Below are positions 59,431 to 64,000 of a stretch of 64,000 nt of DNA, in pieces. The notes below the pieces were generated by a model. It was not told the origin of the DNA, did not search any database, and saw nothing but the letters and a program-made list of their open reading frames with translations. The DNA lies in NCBI RefSeq assembly GCF_905147045.1, contig NC_065899.1, positions 9,746,501 to 9,810,500 on the forward strand, in the 5' to 3' direction. The translations under genes were made by a program, and so were the position numbers. Source of the DNA: Nymphalis io (taxonomy: Eukaryota > Arthropoda > Insecta > Lepidoptera > Nymphalidae). Every line of letters begins with the position of its first letter. Within the stretch, counting starts at the first letter, position 1.

Positions 59431-62149
59431 TAACTTTTATGGATAATTTTAATACTGCAGAAGTAGGTTAAAACCTTATTATATATACCTTTAAACGGCG
59501 TTTCATTTGTCTTCTATAGCTTAGAAACGTGTACAATATTTATTTACACATCACTCATTCCATTTCATTCGTTTTGTGTTTTTTCTTGACATTTACAAGA
59601 AAATAGAACTTTTATTTTGCTTTAACAATGTCACAACACATCACTACAAATAAATATTGTATTCTTTCCAACATGGATTAAGTGAAAACAGTGATTATTT
59701 GATTATTGATGAAACATTATGCAAATTACGTCATGAATTCCAACGTTTTCAATTTTAAACTCAATTATACAATCCAAAAGACTTGAGAGCCTGACGTGTT
59801 ATTTACATAAATCACGTTTATGCGATCGTAAAAGTCATAAAACGCTTGAATTTCACAGACGCCGTGTTCAGTCAAACTTTCGTCACAAATAAAATTTTAA
59901 ATTCGAATGTTCTGTTGCTTCCTAATGTTTTTCGATTCCGAAAACTGGGACTGTACGCAGTGGGAGAAAAATGGAAAAGTCGTGTCTTCTACGTTCACTT
60001 ACTTATTCACACTTTGAATTGAGAATGATTGATACGGCTGTATCCTTTATATCTCGTACATAGAGCTTATTTTAGAACTGAACAAATTTACAATTTGCCT
60101 CATATACGTCATATATTAAATCGTCAACAACTTGACAATTTATTGACAACACACTGCGATGTTTGTGTAAAAGCATTTTGAATAAACTATTACAATTTAT
60201 CTGCGAATATACATATTGTAAAAGCTTTTTTCTATAACGTTACAATATTATTTGTCAACACCTATTAAAGAGTTCGTTATTATGTTACTATATTACAAAT
60301 AAAAATAAATAATATTTAATTATCTATAATTTGAATGATAATCATTAAACACTTTAAGATTGAATTAGAAATTAATATCTTTCATGTATTTTGGTTCTAT
60401 TTCATATTTAACTTAATAAAATAATCCTTTTGCATAATCGTGTTAAGTTCTTGTTTTGTAGCTGGAAAAGAATTTAAGATTGTATATTTTATACTTGTTT
60501 GGTTATGATAATGTATATTATGTTATTGAACGTCTATAAATGATTATTAACAATAATAATGGACGTTAAAGCGTGGTAGAGTCATAATCTGAGGAAGATT
60601 AGTCAAGCAACTCCGAGAAGTTACATGTTGTAGGAACTGAACGTGTTATCTTTACCTCAAAAGTTTTGTTATTCCTAATGGCTTATGTAAGAATCGATAT
60701 TAGATTGTTGTATTTTAACTTACTTTTTACTATTAGAGAAATATGATTAAAACGCTTATTAAAGCCGGGATGGTTTCATAAATAAAACTGAAACTCCTCA
60801 TCAAAGCACTCATTTTTTTCCCGTCTTTGAATTTATCAAATTTTGTATTGAGAATACCTGAATTGAATTTCTATTTACGCCATCGTCCCTTTTATGTAGC
60901 ATTTTAAACGTATTGTATGGGTGTGTCTAATTGTCAAAAAAAAAATAACATTATTTTATTTTAGGATATTTACTTAATACAATATAAGCATACCGACCGA
61001 TATAAGTCCCTAAACTTGGGCGTGTGTTTATAATCAATCGTTTAATGATCCAGGTTAATTTAAGCAAATCGCGCATAAATACTGCCATTTGTCTTAATTC
61101 CGTGATTGGATACAATTAATTCGACGCTATCGATTTGGGCGTTCTGGTTGAACGCGACGAAAATTAACAAAAAGAGTATTAATTGCGTGTTAACAGAATT
61201 TTAGTCTTCTCTTTTACTTATTTAACATCCATTGGCTATTTTTAAATTAAACTAAGCTGTTAAATTATGTTACTTTAAAAAATATAAGCAATGAAAAAAG
61301 AAATAAATAGTATTTAAAAAAGTTCAATTATAATAGGATATTTATTTAAAATGTTGATAACCTAAACCTAAAAAGAAACAACGCGAACTTTTACTTGAAA
61401 CTAAAACAGCAAAAATATTCCTCGTTCCGACCGCAAGCGGGTGGTTTGAAGTTGTATTCGCACTCTACCGCAACCGAATTGGCCTTAAGCTCGTTTAACT
61501 TTCCGACCACATCTTATTTTGATGCTGATAAATAAATAGGTATTTTGCAATTTGTTTAAAAAATTACATAGTATTTCTGTGTGTTCTATTTCCTTATATA
61601 ATGTTTTATCCAGTTATATCACCATAATTCTAATTAATATTATAAAAGAAATCGTGAGCTTGTTTGTTACGCTTTCGCATCTTAATTATTCAACCGGTCA
61701 TCGTGAAATTTTGCATTCACGCTGTCAGTTCAGGTAAAAAGGACATAAGGTACACCGCCCCCCCCCCTTCAAAGCGGAAAATAGTTACACATAAATACCT
61801 TTTAACCCAATATACATATATGTTAATAGTATCAGGGTTTGTTTAAGCACTAATCCACAGATTAGTTTAATCCTCACAAATAGCAATTGTTCTCGGCAAC
61901 CGTTCATTAGTTAACTAGTGACATGTTGACAATTCCAAAATGTAGATCTATTTATTCAGCTTAATAATTTAGATATTTTTACCCGTAATTATCACTTTCC
62001 AATTATTTTCCTAGTTAACTATAGCGCTTCCTTACAAAATTTCAGTTTAATAAGATAGAGAAAATAATTAAGAAATTAGATATTTTGTGTTATCTTAATT
62101 TATTTCGATTTCTGGAGTTACTACACTATATAAGTGGAAAGTAAAAGAA
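59431..62149. other. Intergenic DNA, no gene recognised
   Basis: Mostly AT-rich. A less AT-rich stretch at about 61,380-61,510 and a run of ten C at about 61,758-61,767 are the only compositional outliers. Frames of about 60 codons here have no features. Confidence 0.5.
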
Positions 62150-62425
62150 GCAGCCTCTTAATGACCCACTGCTGGGCTAAGACCCCCTCTCCCTTGGAGG
62201 AGAAGGTTTTAGGCTTATTCCACTACGCTGCTTTACTACGGATGTGGATACTAATGTGGCAGAATTTTAGTTGAGGTTAATAAATAAAGGCTTCATCACG
62301 ATGTTTTCCTTACTACCGTGCACGAGACGCATTATAAACACAAATTAAGCACATTAAATTTGGCGGTGCTTACTTGGGCTTGAACCCGCAATCGTCACAC
62401 AAGATTCACGCTTACTCCTCAGTAC
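62150..62425 (-). mobile_element. SINE family C, old copy
   Basis: Plus strand: CAGCCTCTTAATGACCCACT GCTGGGCTAAG, GGAGGAGAAGGTTTTAGGCT, CACGATGTTTTCCTTA, CTTGGGCTTGAACCCGCAAT (inverted B box) and AAGATTCACGC. More diverged than the copies at 37.2 and 59.2 kb. Confidence 0.85.
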
Positions 62426-63031
62426 GCAATAAAAATAAAATAAAAATTTGGAGCCATTAGTGGCCTCAAAAATACATTCAGGTACTCCTTATCTGCGCAT
62501 TCTTTAGCTTCGTCGAAATATAATAGTTTTGACACAATAGTTACTTCGCCTCGTGTGCCATCCTTTAGGGTTTTTTTAGCGTTATCGCAATTTCGCAGGC
62601 GTTATGTAGATACGAAACAGAATAGGCTGTGATAATCCCTGCGGATAAGCTTTTAGCGGCGTTTTTTTCCACACCGTCTCAACTCTTTTATTCAAACCTG
62701 TACTTTACTGTCTTTAAGATTAAAGATATTTAATAAACACAGGAAGTTATTTCTTTACAAATAGTAACATCTTAAAAGAATAGAACAGTTTGTGTTTTTT
62801 TTCAACATTCCATCCTCTAACGGTTTTTAATACAATTAATTTATAACTTTTAAGAAATATTATGTTGTGATTTATAATTATTTTTTCTTACTTGTAATAT
62901 ATTTATTGCGTAATGTCAGTATATACCGCTGAGTTCCTTTTATGGTGTAAAATCAAATAACTTTGATACTCATGTATATTACTAGTTGATATTAGATATG
63001 TATCTTAGATATTATATTATAAAAAAGTATA
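62426..63031. other. AT-rich intergenic DNA
   Basis: Nothing recognised. Confidence 0.5.
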
Positions 63032-63312
63032 TATTGACTGCTTCGTTGGTTATATTGACTATAAACAAGATTAAAGATACCTAGGTTCTGGGAACAAGCC
63101 CTGTCGAGCCGGGGTACATTCCTGTAATTCGGAAAGCACGTAAATCTGTTGGTCCTGCGCCTAAACTCTTTCCGGTCACGTCAGATATGCCGTCTCATCG
63201 GATTATGAGAGAGAGCATCTGTGCAATATAATATGTCCTGCGCAATCGTCTAGTGCGTTTGGCCGCCGTGGCCGAAATGGTGGTCAGGAGGACATGATTG
63301 TATTATTCTTCT
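63032..63312 (+). mobile_element. SINE family B, head and body contiguous
   Basis: TATTGACTGCTTCGTTGGTT (head), CTAGGTTCTGGGAACAAGCC (B-box-like), then GGAAAGCACGTAAATCTGTT GGTCCTGCGCC, CTCTTTCCGGTCACGTCAGA, CATCGGATTATGAGAGAG, TATAATATGTCCTGCGCAAT and GCCGCCGTGGCCGAAATGGT. It ends AGGAGGACATGATTGTATTATT. No family A insertion here. Confidence 0.85.
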
Positions 63313-64000
63313 TACTACAACGGTGTGTCATGGCTTGTATCTAATACAATTATTTGAATTGACATTATTTTTCAACTACATATTACATTAATACAAAAAC
63401 ATTGGAAGTTATCGTAATTTTTTTAGAGTTTATCTAAAAAAGAAATAGTGAAAGTTAAAAAAAAAACAAATTTCGATCTAGGTATTTAAGATAATATAAA
63501 ATATTCCTAAACATTTTAAATACGTCGTAAAACCTTACAAAATAGTATAAAATCTTTGTACGGGACGCATAATGTGGATGTTAACCGAATAGTGAAATAG
63601 CCTAGGGCGTAAGTATCAAATAAACAAATTTCATCGCAAGGGTTCCATTACGACGCTAGTAGTATGCGTAGACTTCATTATATGGCCACAATAAGAGCCT
63701 GACAATGCAGATAGGATACCCGTTTCGAACATTAGAGGGTTAAATTATTTTGGATAACTTGGTATAGATAAATTGCTTTACTTATTCACTAACACGTGTC
63801 ATTATATCATATTATTAACTTATTTTTGTTTTTTCAACCCATAGAGCCAATATTATTGACTCAACTACCCGTTTGCACCGTACCCCATTAATAACGATTG
63901 GCCTTAAAAATATGCCAAATGCTGTTTCCTTACAAGCATTGTCTTGGAATTAAAATCCCAAATAAATAGGATAAGAGCAAGATAATGATCATCTATAGAT
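63313..64000. other. AT-rich intergenic DNA
   Basis: Nothing recognised to the window end. Confidence 0.5.

Noticed and set aside
61758..61767. Run of ten C as a possible regulatory tract
   Set aside because: A simple homopolymer without other features; unlike the Toll promoter motif it has only one run.
1..64000. CRISPR arrays, bacterial operons, viral genes, telomeric TTAGG arrays
   Set aside because: None seen: no regularly spaced repeats, no bacterial-type gene clusters, no viral structural or polymerase genes (the reverse transcriptases are LINE type) and no TTAGG tandem.

Overview
The window looks like lepidopteran nuclear DNA, probably a butterfly of the nymphalid type (the family is inferred). 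It is very AT-rich and long on non-coding sequence. It carries several dispersed tRNA-derived SINE families and two remnants of insect non-LTR retrotransposons. It holds one intronless Toll receptor whose domain order and TIR sequence are those of the insect 18-wheeler/Toll-7 class. Nothing suggests bacterial, plasmid or phage DNA, and there is no CRISPR array, operon or intact tRNA/rRNA gene.

Layout. Positions 1 to about 53,900 form a gene desert: AT-rich DNA with scattered SINE copies (families A to E here), an eroded LINE C-terminus at 2.3-2.6 kb (minus), a 5'-truncated LINE with a readable reverse-transcriptase end at 43.2-44.3 kb (plus), a long (AT)n run at 3.8 kb, short perfect hairpins at 34.8-35.0 kb, and a few patches of higher GC/CpG (about 5.3-6.1, 10.2-10.8, 12.8-13.0, 18.0-18.3, 31.0 and 52.3 kb) that could be regulatory elements or unrecognised exons. 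The only confident host gene is 54,120-58,010 (minus), the 18w/Toll-7-like receptor, with a short 3' UTR ending near an AATAAA at about 53.93 kb. Its 5' side has two tiny upstream ORFs and a GC-rich promoter-like patch at 58.26-58.44 kb with a four-run G-quadruplex motif. Positions 58.4-64 kb are again AT-rich with two family C SINEs and one family B SINE.

How it fits together. One developmental/immune receptor sits beside at least 54 kb without another recognisable gene. Such isolation is common for genes controlled by distant enhancers, but that role for the desert is inference. The most unusual structural feature is a repeat arrangement seen twice (20.1-20.7 and 29.7-30.2 kb): the tRNA-like head and the body of one SINE are separated at the same place by a copy of another repeat ending in a poly(A) run.
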